Source of the DNA: an uncultured Lachnospiraceae bacterium
GTDB lineage: Bacteria > Bacillota > Clostridia > Lachnospirales > Lachnospiraceae
Assembly (NCBI GenBank): GCA_947173945.1
Contig: CAMWGV010000008.1
Span: 1-64,000 of the forward strand
Direction of reading: 5' to 3'
Length of the DNA: 64,000 nucleotides
The notes beneath the pieces were generated by a model. The model was given only the letters and a program-made list of their open reading frames with translations. It ran no database searches and had not been told where the DNA came from. How positions within the stretch are numbered: position 1 is the first letter of the stretch; each line of letters starts with the position of its first letter. Below are positions 47,837 to 57,593 of this stretch, one piece after another. The translations under genes and the position numbers were made by a program.

Positions 47837-48022
47837 ATGGCTAAAACATCAATGAAGATTAAGCAACAGCGTCCTCAGAAGTTTTCAACAAGAGAGTACA
47901 CTCGTTGCAAGATATGTGGTCGTCCACATGCATATTTGAGAAAATACGGAATCTGTAGAATCTGCTTCCGTGATTTAGCATATAAGGGACAGATACCAGG
48001 CGTTAAGAAGTCAAGCTGGTAG
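47837..48022 (+). CDS. rpsZ: 30S ribosomal protein S14, zinc-binding type
   Basis: 61 aa. Four cysteines in two CxxC pairs ([20 protein letters not shown]) make this the zinc-containing short S14 form; the longer Cys-free form appears under zinc limitation in other Firmicutes. Also named rpsN type Z. TAGGAGGG ribosome site. A palindromic repeat follows it. Confidence 0.97.
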   Translation: MAKTSMKIKQQRPQKFSTREYTRCKICGRPHAYLRKYGICRICFRDLAYKGQIPGVKKSSW

Positions 48023-48024
48023 TT

Positions 48025-48101
48025 GTCCTAAGGAGGGACCCACGAAGTGGGAGGATTCCTTAGGACCGACCCGCGAAGCTAAGGGACCCGCAGAGCAATT
48101 C
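48025..48101. repeat. GTCCTAAGG palindromic element, copy 1 (S14-S8 gap)
   Basis: Perfect 10-bp outer arms GTCCTAAGGA (48025-48034) and TCCTTAGGAC (48057-48066) enclose an inner hairpin CCCAC-GAA-GTGGG (48039-48051). A degenerate second unit (GACCCGCGAAG, GACCCGCAGAG) follows to about 48096. The stem buries an AAGGAGG sequence. The first 32 bases are identical to copy 2. Confidence 0.85.
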
Positions 48102-48128
48102 TAAATATAAATAGGAGGCAAAAGAATT

Positions 48129-48530
48129 ATGTCAATGAGCGATCCAATTGCAGATATGCTTACAAGAATCCGTAATGCAAATACTGCAAAACATGATACA
48201 GTAGATATACCAGCATCAAAGATGAAGCTGGCGATTGCAGATATTCTTCTCAATGAGGGTTATATCAAGGCAGTTGACGTTGTAGAGGAAGGAAACTTCA
48301 AGACTATAAAAATTACACTTAAGTACGGTGCAAACAAGAATGAGAAGATTCTTACAGGCCTTAAGAGAATTTCTAAGCCTGGACTTCGTGTTTACGCATC
48401 AAAGGATGAGCTTCCAAAGGTTCTCGGAGGACTTGGAACAGCTATTATCTCAACTAACAAGGGTGTACTTACAGATAAGGAAGCAAGAAAACAGAATGTT
48501 GGCGGAGAAGTACTTGCTTTCATTTGGTAA
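48129..48530 (+). CDS. rpsH: 30S ribosomal protein S8
   Basis: 133 aa. Central 16S rRNA binder, and the autoregulator of the spc operon in E. coli. [19 protein letters not shown] and the C-terminal [18 protein letters not shown] are diagnostic. TAGGAGGC site upstream of ATG 48129; the palindromic element lies in the 106-bp gap before it. Confidence 0.97.
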   Translation: MSMSDPIADMLTRIRNANTAKHDTVDIPASKMKLAIADILLNEGYIKAVDVVEEGNFKTIKITLKYGANKNEKILTGLKRISKPGLRVYASKDELPKVLGGLGTAIISTNKGVLTDKEARKQNVGGEVLAFIW

Positions 48531-48574
48531 TAAATGGATAATGTATTTGAAATAATATAAGGAGGACAGGCGAA

Positions 48575-49114
48575 ATGTCACGAATTGGAAGAATGCCTAT
48601 CGCTGTACCAGCAGGAGTAACTGTTGATATAGCAGAAAATAATAAGGTGACTGTAAAGGGACCTAAGGGAACACTTGAAAGAGTGCTTCCGGCTGAGATG
48701 GAAATCACTCAGGAGGGTGCCGAGATATTAGTTAAAAGACCAAACGATTTAAAGAAAATGAAATCACTTCATGGTCTTACAAGAACACTTATTTATAACA
48801 TGGTTGTTGGAGTTACGGATGGATATGTAAAGACTCTTGAGGTTAACGGTGTAGGTTACAGGGCAGCAAAGCAGGGAAGCAAGCTTACTCTTTCTCTCGG
48901 ATACTCACATCCTGTAGAGATGACTGATCCTGAGGGAATTACAACAGCAGTTGACGGAAATAAGATTACAGTAAGTGGTATTGATAAAGAAAAGGTTGGC
49001 CAGTACGCTGCCGAAATCAGAGAAAAGAGAGCACCGGAGCCATATAAGGGCAAGGGTATCAAGTATGATTATGAGGTTATCAGACGTAAGGTTGGTAAGA
49101 CCGGTAAGAAATAA
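48575..49114 (+). CDS. rplF: 50S ribosomal protein L6
   Basis: 179 aa. Two-domain protein near the factor-binding site. [14 protein letters not shown] at the N-terminus and [19 protein letters not shown]-type end. TAAGGAGG ribosome site. Confidence 0.97.
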   Translation: MSRIGRMPIAVPAGVTVDIAENNKVTVKGPKGTLERVLPAEMEITQEGAEILVKRPNDLKKMKSLHGLTRTLIYNMVVGVTDGYVKTLEVNGVGYRAAKQGSKLTLSLGYSHPVEMTDPEGITTAVDGNKITVSGIDKEKVGQYAAEIREKRAPEPYKGKGIKYDYEVIRRKVGKTGKK

Positions 49115-49130
49115 TTAAGGAGTGAATGAA

Positions 49131-49499
49131 ATGATTAAGAAGGAATCAAGAAGTGCTATACGCGCTAAAAAACATTTAAGAGTTCGTAACCGTTTTAGCG
49201 GCACAGCGTCAAGACCTCGTTTAGCAGTATTCAGAAGTAATAATCATATGTACGCTCAGATTATTGATGATACGGCAGGTCACACTTTAGTGTCAGCTTC
49301 AACAGTACAGAAGGATGTAAAGGATCAGCTTGAGAAGACAAATGATGTAGCAGCAGCAGCATACCTTGGAACAGTAATTGCCAAGAGAGCTTTGGATGCA
49401 GGTATAACTACAGTTGTTTTCGACAGAGGCGGTTATATATATCAGGGTAAGGTTCAGGCATTAGCAGACGCAGCAAGAGAAGCTGGATTAGAATTCTAA
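49131..49499 (+). CDS. rplR: 50S ribosomal protein L18
   Basis: 122 aa, as expected. 5S rRNA-binding protein: [18 protein letters not shown] and [23 protein letters not shown] 49131 is chosen because AAGGAG sits 8 bases upstream; an in-frame GTG at 49122 falls on the ribosome site itself. Confidence 0.96.
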   Translation: MIKKESRSAIRAKKHLRVRNRFSGTASRPRLAVFRSNNHMYAQIIDDTAGHTLVSASTVQKDVKDQLEKTNDVAAAAYLGTVIAKRALDAGITTVVFDRGGYIYQGKVQALADAAREAGLEF

Positions 49500-49518
49500 T
49501 AAGGAGGAAAAGCGACGT

Positions 49519-50028
49519 ATGAAGCATGAAATCATAGATGCCAGTAAGTTAGAATTAGAAGAAAATGTTGTAAACATTAAGCGTGTTACTAAGGTTGTAA
49601 AGGGCGGACGTAACATGAGATTCGCTGCTCTTGTAGTTGTGGGTGATAAAAATGGACATGTAGGTGCCGGAGTAGGAAAGGCAGCAGAAATTCCTGAAGC
49701 AATCCGCAAGGGTAAAGAGGACGCAATCAAGAAACTCGTTAAAGTAAACATAAACGAAAATGGAAGTATCCCTTATGATTGGGAAGGAAACTTTGGTAGT
49801 GCTAAGGTGTTACTTAAGTCTTCTCCAAAGGGTACCGGTATTATCGCAGGTGGTCCTGCCCGTTCCGTATTGGAGCTTGCAGGCTACAAGAATATTCGTA
49901 CAAAGTCCTTAGGTTCAAATAACAAGCAGAACGTAGTTCTTGCTACTATCGAAGGTCTTTCAAAGATTAAGGCACCGGAAGAGATTGCAAAACTTCGTGG
50001 TAAATCTTTAGACGAGATTCTTAACTAA
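49519..50028 (+). CDS. rpsE: 30S ribosomal protein S5
   Basis: 169 aa. Decoding-fidelity protein. Double-stranded RNA-binding type N-domain with [19 protein letters not shown] and C-domain with [27 protein letters not shown] ribosome site. Confidence 0.97.
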   Translation: MKHEIIDASKLELEENVVNIKRVTKVVKGGRNMRFAALVVVGDKNGHVGAGVGKAAEIPEAIRKGKEDAIKKLVKVNINENGSIPYDWEGNFGSAKVLLKSSPKGTGIIAGGPARSVLELAGYKNIRTKSLGSNNKQNVVLATIEGLSKIKAPEEIAKLRGKSLDEILN

Positions 50029-50043
50029 GGAGGTAATTGTAAA

Positions 50044-50226
50044 ATGGCAGATAAGTTAAAGGTTACATTAGTTAAGTCGCCGATTGGAGCTATTCCAAAA
50101 CATAGAGCAACAGTTGCAGCACTTGGATTAAAGAAGCTTAACAAGAGCGTTGAGCTCCCGAACAATGTTGCTACTCTTGGAATGGTGAAACAGGTTAGTC
50201 ACTTGGTTAAGGTAGAAGAGATTTAA
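50044..50226 (+). CDS. rpmD: 50S ribosomal protein L30
   Basis: 60 aa, normal. LKVTLVKSPIGAIPKHRAT and LGLKKLNKSVELPN are diagnostic. It lies between rpsE and rplO as in most bacteria. TAAGGAGG ribosome site. Confidence 0.96.
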   Translation: MADKLKVTLVKSPIGAIPKHRATVAALGLKKLNKSVELPNNVATLGMVKQVSHLVKVEEI

Positions 50227-50256
50227 TGAAAGATTTGAATTAAAGGAGGTACAGTC

Positions 50257-50697
50257 ATGAATTTATCAAGCTTAAAGCCAGCCGATGGTGCTGTTAAAAG
50301 CGATAATTTCAGAAGAGGCCGTGGTCATGGTTCAGGAAATGGCAAGACTGCAGGTAAGGGACACAAGGGTCAGAAGGCTCGTTCAGGTGCTCCAAGACCA
50401 GGCTTCGAGGGTGGTCAGATGCCACTTTATAGAAGAATTCCAAAGAGAGGCTTCACATGCAGAAATCATAAGGAAATAGTTGCAATTAATATATCTGTTC
50501 TTGATAGATTTGAGGATGGTTCAGAGATAACAGTTGCATCACTCATTGAAGCCGGAGTTATTAAAAATCCTAAAGATGGTGTTAAGATATTAGGAAATGG
50601 AGAGTTGACAAAAAAGCTTACTGTTAAAGTAAATGCTTTTAGTAAGTCTGCTGCTGAGAAGATTGAGGCTCTTGGCGGAAAAGTTGAGGTGATTTAG
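50257..50697 (+). CDS. rplO: 50S ribosomal protein L15
   Basis: 146 aa. Late-assembly protein with the glycine/basic N-terminal extension [28 protein letters not shown] ribosome site. secY begins 2 bases after its stop codon. Confidence 0.97.
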   Translation: MNLSSLKPADGAVKSDNFRRGRGHGSGNGKTAGKGHKGQKARSGAPRPGFEGGQMPLYRRIPKRGFTCRNHKEIVAINISVLDRFEDGSEITVASLIEAGVIKNPKDGVKILGNGELTKKLTVKVNAFSKSAAEKIEALGGKVEVI

Positions 50698-50699
50698 GT

Positions 50700-52013
50700 A
50701 TGTTCAAAACCTTAAGAGATGCTCTTAGAGTAAAGGATATACGTAAAGGGTTACTCTTTACATTCTTTATCCTGATTGTAGTCAGGTTGGGGTGCATAAT
50801 TCCAGTACCGGGACTTGATACAGCAGCAATAAAAGAATATATGGAAGCAGCATTCGGAAACAGTGGCGACATTATAAGTACATTCACAGGTGGGTCATTT
50901 ACACAGATGTCAATCTTTGCATTGAATGTTACACCATATATCACATCTTCAATTATAATACAGCTCCTCACGATTGCTATTCCTGCTCTGGAAGAGATGC
51001 AGAAGGATGGCGAGGATGGACGTAAGAAGATTACAGCTATAACAAGGTATGTGACAATTCTCCTTTCCATTATAGAGGGCTTGGGTCTTGCAATTGGCTT
51101 TGACAGAGGACACTATTACACAATAAATACAACACTTGGATATTTTGTTGTGCTTATAACTCTGACAGCAGGTAGTGCCTTTGTTATGTGGCTTGGAGAA
51201 AAGGTTACAGATTACGGTGTTGGAAATGGTATTTCCATAATACTTCTGATAAACATTGTTTCAAGAATGCCGAGTGATTTAAAAGACCTTTATGATATGT
51301 TTGTAAAGGGTAAGGATATTGTAGACCAGGTTATTGCTGTAGCAATTGTTCTGGGAGTCATAATTGTGACGGTTGTCCTTGTTGTACTTCTTCAGGATGG
51401 TGTCAGAAAGATACCTGTTCAGTATGCACAGAAGGTTCAGGGAAGACGAAGCGTTGGTGGACAGCAGAGCCATATACCACTTAAGGTAAATACCTCAAGT
51501 GTTATTCCGGTTATCTTTGCTTCTTCCATACTTTCCGTTCCGGCTGTAGTGGTGAACCTGTTTAATTTGAAGGCATCAGGAACATGGGCAAAAATACTGG
51601 AGGGACTGAATCAGCATTACTGGTGTAATCCGAATCGTCCTTGGGCAAGTATAGGTTTGCTGGTTTACATTCTTCTTGTATTTTTCTTTGCATATTTCTA
51701 TACATCGGTTACGTTTAATCCGATGGAGATAGCAAACAACATGAAGAAAGGTGGAGGATTTATTCCGGGTATCAGACCGGGTAAGCCTACACAGGACTAT
51801 CTGAATAAAATATTGAACTATATAGTATTTATAGGTGCAGTTGGTCTTATAATAGTAGCTGTCATTCCAATCTTCTTCAATGGTTGGTTTGGTGCAAATG
51901 TTTCATTCGGTGGAACATCACTTATCATCATAGTAGGTGTTATTATAGAGACAATTAAGCAGATAGAGTCAAAGATGATTGTAAGAAACTATTCAGGATT
52001 CTTAAACAGCTAA
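50700..52013 (+). CDS. secY: Protein translocase subunit SecY
   Basis: 437 aa, ten predicted transmembrane segments. Forms the membrane channel with SecE and SecG for export of proteins such as the adhesin and lipoproteins in this window. Conserved ALNVTPYITSSIIIQLL and the cytoplasmic loop GVRKIPVQYAQKVQGRR are intact. The GAGGTGATT at the end of rplO serves as the ribosome site. Confidence 0.97.
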   Translation: MFKTLRDALRVKDIRKGLLFTFFILIVVRLGCIIPVPGLDTAAIKEYMEAAFGNSGDIISTFTGGSFTQMSIFALNVTPYITSSIIIQLLTIAIPALEEMQKDGEDGRKKITAITRYVTILLSIIEGLGLAIGFDRGHYYTINTTLGYFVVLITLTAGSAFVMWLGEKVTDYGVGNGISIILLINIVSRMPSDLKDLYDMFVKGKDIVDQVIAVAIVLGVIIVTVVLVVLLQDGVRKIPVQYAQKVQGRRSVGGQQSHIPLKVNTSSVIPVIFASSILSVPAVVVNLFNLKASGTWAKILEGLNQHYWCNPNRPWASIGLLVYILLVFFFAYFYTSVTFNPMEIANNMKKGGGFIPGIRPGKPTQDYLNKILNYIVFIGAVGLIIVAVIPIFFNGWFGANVSFGGTSLIIIVGVIIETIKQIESKMIVRNYSGFLNS

Positions 52014-52020
52014 TGATTGA

Positions 52021-52061
52021 GGCTGTCGTACAGAGATAAAAGCGGCTCTGGTGCGACAGCC
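52021..52061 (+). other. Stable hairpin between secY and adk
   Basis: GGCTGTCGTACAGAG (52021-52035) pairs with CTCTGGTGCGACAGCC (52046-52061) with one bulge. No T run follows, so it is not a standard terminator; an attenuator, processing site or relic terminator is possible. The arm matches the GGCTGT terminator family of the window. Confidence 0.6.
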
Positions 52062-52105
52062 CTGTTATGATATAAAAGAGATGTTAGAAAATATATATGT
52101 ATTAG

Positions 52106-52762
<657 letters not shown>

Positions 52763-52769
52763 GAAAAAA

Positions 52770-53537
52770 ATGGCTATTATTATTAAATCTCAAAGAGAAA
52801 TCGAATTAATGAAGGAGGCTGGCAGGATACTTGCCATAACTCATGAGGAAATTAAGAAGATTATCAGACCGGGAATATCAACCTATGAAATTGATAAACG
52901 GGGAGAAGAGGTAATAAGAAGCTTTGGGTGTATACCATCATTTCTAAATTATAATGGATATCCGGCATCTATATGTACCTCGGTAAATGATGAGGTGGTA
53001 CATGGTATTCCGTCAAAGAAAAGAATACTACAGGAGGGTGATATCATAAGCCTTGATGCCGGAGTAATATATAAGGGATATCATTCGGATTCAGCAAGAA
53101 CTTATCCAGTGGGTGAGGTCAGTGAGAAAGCAGAGAAGCTTATGAAGGCTACAAAGGAAAGCTTCTTTGAGGCCCTCAAAGTGTGTAGGGAAGGAAATCA
53201 TGTAAATGATATTTCAAAGGCAGTGTTTGATTATATCACTGCAAGAGGTTACTCTGCTGTAAGAGATTTAGTGGGACATGGAGTTGGAGCAAATCTCCAT
53301 GAGGCTCCGGAGATTCCGAACTTTACGAGAAACAAAAAAGGGCCGAGGCTGAAAGCGGGAATGACCATAGCGGTGGAACCCATGATTAATGCGGGTACTT
53401 ATGAGGTAGAGTGGCTAGATGACGATTGGACAGTAGTTACAGCAGACGGAGAGCTTTCCTCCCATTATGAGAACACAATTCTTATAACGGAAGGTGATCC
53501 GGTTATTTTGTCACAGGCAGAGGGAATTGAATTGTAG
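52770..53537 (+). CDS. map: Methionine aminopeptidase, type I
   Basis: 255 aa. Removes the initiator Met from nascent proteins. Two-metal ligands are in place: SLDAGVIYKGYHSDSART (two Asp), GHGVGANLHEAP (His), AVEPMIN (Glu) and SHYENTI (Glu). Starts 7 bases after adk. A GTCCTAAGG palindrome follows its stop. Confidence 0.96.
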   Translation: MAIIIKSQREIELMKEAGRILAITHEEIKKIIRPGISTYEIDKRGEEVIRSFGCIPSFLNYNGYPASICTSVNDEVVHGIPSKKRILQEGDIISLDAGVIYKGYHSDSARTYPVGEVSEKAEKLMKATKESFFEALKVCREGNHVNDISKAVFDYITARGYSAVRDLVGHGVGANLHEAPEIPNFTRNKKGPRLKAGMTIAVEPMINAGTYEVEWLDDDWTVVTADGELSSHYENTILITEGDPVILSQAEGIEL

Positions 53538-53540
53538 TAT

Positions 53541-53633
53541 GTCCTAAGGAGGGACCCACGAAGTGGGAGGATACCTTATGACGGACCCACAGAGCAAGGA
53601 GGATACCTTAGGACTTAGCACGTAATAACGTGC
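53541..53633. repeat. GTCCTAAGG palindromic element, copy 2 (map-infA gap)
   Basis: GTCCTAAGGA at 53541-53550, inner CCCAC-GAA-GTGGG, then an imperfect arm (CCTTATGAC, 53574-53582) and a second, better arm CCTTAGGAC at 53606-53614. A separate hairpin GCACGT-AATA-ACGTGC follows at 53618-53633. The first 32 bases equal copy 1. Confidence 0.85.
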
Positions 53634-53657
53634 AACAGAATATAGGAGGATTTATAT

Positions 53658-53876
53658 ATGCCAAAAGCAGACGAAATAGAAATGGAAGGCGTTGTTCTTG
53701 AAAAGCTTCCAAACGCAATGTTTCAGGTTGAGTTGGAAAATGGACTCAAGGTTCTTGCACATATAAGCGGAAAGCTCAGAATGAATTATATAAAAATTCT
53801 TCCGGGAGATAAGGTTACCGTTGTTTTATCTCCTTATGATCTCACAAAAGGAAGAATAACTTGGAGAGCAAAATAA
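53658..53876 (+). CDS. infA: Translation initiation factor IF-1
   Basis: 72 aa S1/OB-fold factor that occupies the A site during initiation. [19 protein letters not shown] and [13 protein letters not shown] are diagnostic. TAGGAGGA ribosome site. It lacks the KOW-type gene often found between map and infA in other Clostridia. Confidence 0.97.
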   Translation: MPKADEIEMEGVVLEKLPNAMFQVELENGLKVLAHISGKLRMNYIKILPGDKVTVVLSPYDLTKGRITWRAK

Positions 53877-53891
53877 TATGTTAAAAATTGC

Positions 53892-53920
53892 TTGCAATAT
53901 ATTCTGATAAATGTTAGAAT
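53892..53920 (+). promoter_or_regulatory. Internal promoter before rpmJ
   Basis: TTGCAA at 53892-53897, 17-bp spacer, TAGAAT at 53915-53920. It would start a shorter transcript carrying rpmJ and the alpha operon. Confidence 0.72.
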
Positions 53921-53960
53921 ATCAATTTGTAGCGGACTTTTTTGAAAGGAGTGCATTTTA

Positions 53961-54074
53961 ATGAAGGTTAGAGCATCAGTAAAACCAATTTGCGATAAGT
54001 GCAAAGTCATTAAAAGAAAAGGCAGTATTCGTATAATCTGCGAGAATCCAAAGCACAAACAGCGTCAGGGTTAA
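53961..54074 (+). CDS. rpmJ: 50S ribosomal protein L36
   Basis: 37 aa, complete. [20 protein letters not shown] with a CxxC pair, a later Cys and His ([12 protein letters not shown]) marks the zinc-binding form. GAAAGGAG lies 10 bases before the ATG. Too short for routine open-frame cut-offs, but unmistakable and in its usual place between infA and rpsM. Confidence 0.97.
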   Translation: MKVRASVKPICDKCKVIKRKGSIRIICENPKHKQRQG

Positions 54075-54417
54075 TTATTACAAATTAACGGACAAAGAAG
54101 TTAGAACAAGGTATGTAGGATGATAGCCCATCCATGATTATGCCTTGTATTTGTGCACGTGGTATTATTCCGTATCACGTTACTAACTGCTAGCACGGTC
54201 CAAAGGGCCTTGCCGATAGAAAATGATGTTTTCTATCAAAAAATAAAGCGGCTGTAGCATTTGATATGCTAATTATATAACTATTACAGATATGTTTTTC
54301 TGTTACCACCGGTATGCATTTCACCCTTGCCTATGGATATAGTGCACCAATTCATGACAAAGGATACCGGAAAAGCAGAAAAAGGTGCAAGAAGAAAAAT
54401 TTCGGAGGTATGTTAGA
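54075..54417 (+). promoter_or_regulatory. Structured leader between rpmJ and rpsM (candidate alpha-operon control element)
   Basis: 343 nt without a gene but full of stems: 54106-54148 (ACAAGG/CCTTGT enclosing GGATG/CATCC), 54157-54180 (ACGTGGTA/TATCACGT), 54215-54237 (perfect GATAGAAAA/TTTTCTATC), 54255-54271 (TAGCAT/ATGCTA) and a long-range pair CCGGTAT/ATACCGG (54309-54315 with 54364-54370) close to the rpsM ribosome site. rpsD lies downstream in the same operon. Regulation by S4, as in E. coli, is a reasonable inference. Confidence 0.65.
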
Positions 54418-54786
54418 ATGGCTCGTATTTCAGGTGTTGATTTACCAAGAGAGAAGCGTGTCGAGATAGGTCTTACTTATATTTATGGTATAGGTAGAAC
54501 TTCAGCAACAAGAATTCTTAAAGAAGCAAATGTTAATCCTGATACCAGAGTTCGTGATTTGACTGATGATGAGGTTAAGAGAATTAGTGAAATCATCAAC
54601 GAGACTCAGGTTGTAGAGGGTGATTTACGTAGAGAAATAGCACTTAATATTAAGCGTTTACAGGAAATAGGCTGCTATCGTGGAATCCGTCACAGAAAGG
54701 GATTGCCGGTTCGTGGACAGAAAACCAAGACAAACGCAAGAACCCGTAAAGGTCCTAAGAAGACAGTTGCTAACAAGAAGAAGTAA
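54418..54786 (+). CDS. rpsM: 30S ribosomal protein S13
   Basis: 122 aa. S13 of the 30S head contacts tRNA and the 50S subunit. [19 protein letters not shown] and [20 protein letters not shown] are diagnostic. ATG 54418 follows TTCGGAGG; a GTG at 54385 in the same frame would add eleven non-family residues. Confidence 0.97.
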   Translation: MARISGVDLPREKRVEIGLTYIYGIGRTSATRILKEANVNPDTRVRDLTDDEVKRISEIINETQVVEGDLRREIALNIKRLQEIGCYRGIRHRKGLPVRGQKTKTNARTRKGPKKTVANKKK

Positions 54787-54843
54787 TTAGGCTTGCGTGA
54801 TTTACTCACGTCAGATAGAGAATAACCAGGGAGGTTTAGGTTA

Positions 54844-55242
54844 ATGGCTAAGAAAGTTACTAGTAAAAAAGTGACAAAGAAGCGTGTCAGAAAGAACGTT
54901 GAACGTGGACAGGCTCATATTCAGTCATCATTTAACAATACAATTGTTACATTAACAGATGCCGAGGGTAATGCATTATCTTGGGCAAGTGCAGGCGGAT
55001 TAGGATTCAGAGGTTCTAAAAAGTCTACACCTTATGCTGCACAGATGGCAGCAGAGACAGCAGCAAAGGCAGCTGCACCATACGGACTTAAGACAATTGA
55101 CGTTATGGTAAAGGGACCAGGCTCAGGAAGAGAGGCAGCTATTCGTGCTCTTTCAGCATGTGGTCTTGAGGTTGTCAGCATAAAGGATGTTACACCTGTT
55201 CCACATAACGGATGTCGTCCACCAAAAAGAAGAAGAGTCTAA
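54844..55242 (+). CDS. rpsK: 30S ribosomal protein S11
   Basis: 132 aa. Platform protein: [20 protein letters not shown] and [18 protein letters not shown]-type end. GGGAGGTT ribosome site; a small hairpin (CGTGA/TCACG near 54795-54809) lies in the spacer upstream. Confidence 0.97.
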   Translation: MAKKVTSKKVTKKRVRKNVERGQAHIQSSFNNTIVTLTDAEGNALSWASAGGLGFRGSKKSTPYAAQMAAETAAKAAAPYGLKTIDVMVKGPGSGREAAIRALSACGLEVVSIKDVTPVPHNGCRPPKRRRV

Positions 55243-55259
55243 TAGGAGGTACAAAGAAA

Positions 55260-55853
55260 ATGGCAGTAGATAGAACCCCAGTTCTTAAGAGATGCAGATC
55301 TTTGGGTATGGAGCCAATGTATCTCGGTGTTAATAAAAAGTCAAAGAGAAAGTTAAACAGAGCAAACAGAAAGGTAAGCGAGTATGGTTTACAGCTTCGT
55401 GAGAAGCAGAAGGCTAAGTTTATTTACGGTGTACTTGAGAAGCCTTTCCGTAATTTATTTGAGAAGGCACAGAAGATGCCGGGTCTTGCAGGTCCAAACC
55501 TTATGGTGTTACTTGAGCTCAGACTTGACAACATTATATTCCGTATGGGATTCGCAAGAACAAGAAGAGAAGCAAGACAGATAGTTGGTCACAAACATGT
55601 ATTAGTAAATGGAAAGTGCGTTAACATTCCATCATACAGAGTTGAGGTTGGTGACAAAATTGAAATAAGAGAAAAGAGTAAATCACTTCAGAGATATAAG
55701 GATATCGTGGAGGCAAATGCTGGACATACTTGTCCAGGATGGATGGAGTCTGACCTTGAGAGCTTAAGTGGTACAGTTTTAGAAAAGCCACTCAGAGAGC
55801 AGATTGACGTTCCTGTAAATGAGACCCTTATTGTCGAGTTATATTCAAAGTAA
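55260..55853 (+). CDS. rpsD: 30S ribosomal protein S4
   Basis: 197 aa. Primary 16S rRNA binder. The S4 RNA-binding domain is visible (LELRLDNIIFRMGFARTRRE...VLVNGKCVNIPSYRV). No zinc-type Cys cluster at the N-terminus. ATG 55260 follows TAGGAGGT. It is inside the alpha operon here, whereas B. subtilis has it elsewhere; this allows direct feedback on the operon. Confidence 0.97.
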   Translation: MAVDRTPVLKRCRSLGMEPMYLGVNKKSKRKLNRANRKVSEYGLQLREKQKAKFIYGVLEKPFRNLFEKAQKMPGLAGPNLMVLLELRLDNIIFRMGFARTRREARQIVGHKHVLVNGKCVNIPSYRVEVGDKIEIREKSKSLQRYKDIVEANAGHTCPGWMESDLESLSGTVLEKPLREQIDVPVNETLIVELYSK

Positions 55854-55897
55854 AATCTAAATGTAACTAGAGATGACATATAAAAGGAGGGGCAATA

Positions 55898-56854
55898 GTG
55901 TTTGAATTTGAGAAACCTAAAATAGAAATCGCCGAGATTTCTGAGGACAACAAATACGGAAGATTTGTAGTTGAGCCTTTGGAAAGAGGCTATGGTACCA
56001 CACTTGGCAATTCGCTTAGAAGAATTATGTTATCTTCATTGCCGGGTACTGCAGTAAGCTTAGTCAAGATTAAAGGCGTTTTACATGAGTTTTCTTCTAT
56101 TCCTGGTGTGAAGGAAGACGTAACTGAAATAGTTATGAACATAAAAGAACTTTGTATTAAAAACAACGGAACTACAAATGAGATAAAACAGGCGTACATT
56201 GAAGCCTCAGGTGACTGTGTTGTAACAGCCGGTGATATTCAGTTGGATGGTGACCTTGAGATTCTGAATCCGGAGCTTGTAATAGCTAACTTGAGTGGTG
56301 CAGATGCAAAGCTTGAGATGGAACTCACAATTACAAGCGGTAGAGGTTATGTAGGCTCAGACAAGAACAAGGATATCGATACATCAATTGATGCTATCGC
56401 GATTGATTCAATTTATACACCTGTTGAGCGCGTTAACCTTACAGTACAAAACACACGTGTAGGACAGATTACAGACTACGATAAGCTTACACTTGATGTA
56501 TTTACAAACGGTACACTTGCACCGGATGAGGCTGTAAGCCTTGCAGCTAAGGTACTTAGTGAACATCTTAACCTTTTCGTTGATTTGTCAGAAAATGCCA
56601 AGACGGTGGATGTCATGGTTGAAAAGACAGACGATGCAAAGGAAAAGGTACTTGAGATGAATATTGATGAGCTTGAGCTTTCTGTTCGCTCATACAATTG
56701 TCTCAAGAGAGCAGGTATTAATACCGTAGAAGAATTAACAAACAAGACCTCAGAGGATATGATGAAGGTTCGTAACCTTGGTCGTAAGTCGCTTGAAGAG
56801 GTTCTTGGTAAACTGAAAGAGCTCGGATTGTCGCTTAAGACAGGAGACGAGTAG
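55898..56854 (+). CDS. rpoA: DNA-directed RNA polymerase subunit alpha
   Basis: 318 aa. N-terminal assembly domain (about 1-230, [21 protein letters not shown]) and C-terminal domain (about 250-315) with helix-hairpin-helix [18 protein letters not shown] that contacts UP elements and activators. GTG start at 55898 after AAGGAGGG. The 186-bp gap before rplQ holds several hairpins. Confidence 0.98.
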   Translation: MFEFEKPKIEIAEISEDNKYGRFVVEPLERGYGTTLGNSLRRIMLSSLPGTAVSLVKIKGVLHEFSSIPGVKEDVTEIVMNIKELCIKNNGTTNEIKQAYIEASGDCVVTAGDIQLDGDLEILNPELVIANLSGADAKLEMELTITSGRGYVGSDKNKDIDTSIDAIAIDSIYTPVERVNLTVQNTRVGQITDYDKLTLDVFTNGTLAPDEAVSLAAKVLSEHLNLFVDLSENAKTVDVMVEKTDDAKEKVLEMNIDELELSVRSYNCLKRAGINTVEELTNKTSEDMMKVRNLGRKSLEEVLGKLKELGLSLKTGDE

Positions 56855-56872
56855 GGCAGGACAGTCCCAAGG

Positions 56873-57020
56873 AATGCGTCACTGCGTGATACCTTAGGAC
56901 AAAAAAACACAAGGAAGCACGCTGATGCGTGCGTAGGTCGTATGTGATATGACACATATGACATGTCCACTTAAGCCGAAGGATTAAGTAAGCAAAGTGA
57001 AGACTCTAATGGGAATTAGA
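56873..57020. repeat. Cluster of four small palindromes, including GTCCTAAGG-like copy 3 (rpoA-rplQ gap)
   Basis: Hairpins in a row: GTCCCAAGG (56874-56882 approx.) with CCTTAGGAC (56892-56900), enclosing TCAC-TGC-GTGA; GCACGC-TGAT-GCGTGC (56917-56932); GTCGTATGTG with CACATATGAC (56937-56962); and CTCTAAT-GGG-ATTAGAG (57004-57020). The gap has no gene. The first palindrome is a diverged relative of copies 1 and 2. Confidence 0.75.
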
Positions 57021-57040
57021 GGTAAGGAGGAAAATTTATC

Positions 57041-57577
57041 ATGGCTATGTATAGAAAGCTTGGAAAGAAGTCAGACCAAAGAAAGGCATTGCTTCGCAAT
57101 CAGGTTACTCAGTTGCTTTATCATGGAAAAATTGAGACTACTGAGGCAAGAGCTAAGGAAGTTCGTAAAATTGCTGAGCATCTTATCACACTCGCAGTCA
57201 GAGAAAAGGATAACTTTGATGAGGTTACCGTAACTGCAAAGATTGCAAAGAAGGATAAGGATGGAAAGAGAATTAAGGAAGTTGTTGACGGAAAGAAAGT
57301 AACTCAGTACAGTGAAGTACAGAAGACTGTTAAGAAGGATCAGCCTTCAAGACTTCATGCAAGAAGACAGATGCTTCAGGTTCTTTATCCTGTAGTTGAG
57401 GTTCCTGAGGAGGCTGCCGGAAGAAAGGCAGGAACAAAGAAAGTTGACCTCACTGCAAAGCTTTTTGATGAGTATGGTACAAAGTATGCATCCCGTAAGG
57501 GTGGATATACCAGAATAATCAAGATTGGCGAGCGTCGTGGTGACGGAGCTATGAAGGTTATACTTGAGCTTGTATAA
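57041..57577 (+). CDS. rplQ: 50S ribosomal protein L17 (long form)
   Basis: 178 aa against about 120 in B. subtilis. The core is normal: [20 protein letters not shown] at the start and [21 protein letters not shown] at the end. An insertion of about 55 residues in the middle (around 70-125) is rich in Lys, Val and Glu and carries [27 protein letters not shown] ribosome site. Last gene of the ribosomal array. Confidence 0.95.
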   Translation: MAMYRKLGKKSDQRKALLRNQVTQLLYHGKIETTEARAKEVRKIAEHLITLAVREKDNFDEVTVTAKIAKKDKDGKRIKEVVDGKKVTQYSEVQKTVKKDQPSRLHARRQMLQVLYPVVEVPEEAAGRKAGTKKVDLTAKLFDEYGTKYASRKGGYTRIIKIGERRGDGAMKVILELV

Positions 57578-57593
57578 ACTAAGTTTATTTAAA

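Noticed and set aside
54215-54237. Perfect GATAGAAAA/TTTTCTATC hairpin read as a terminator between rpmJ and rpsM
   Set aside because: On the plus strand it is followed by A-rich, not T-rich, sequence, and the ribosomal genes continue in the same direction.
54385-54417. Longer S13 starting at GTG 54385
   Set aside because: The extra residues do not belong to S13, and GGAGG sits correctly for ATG 54418.
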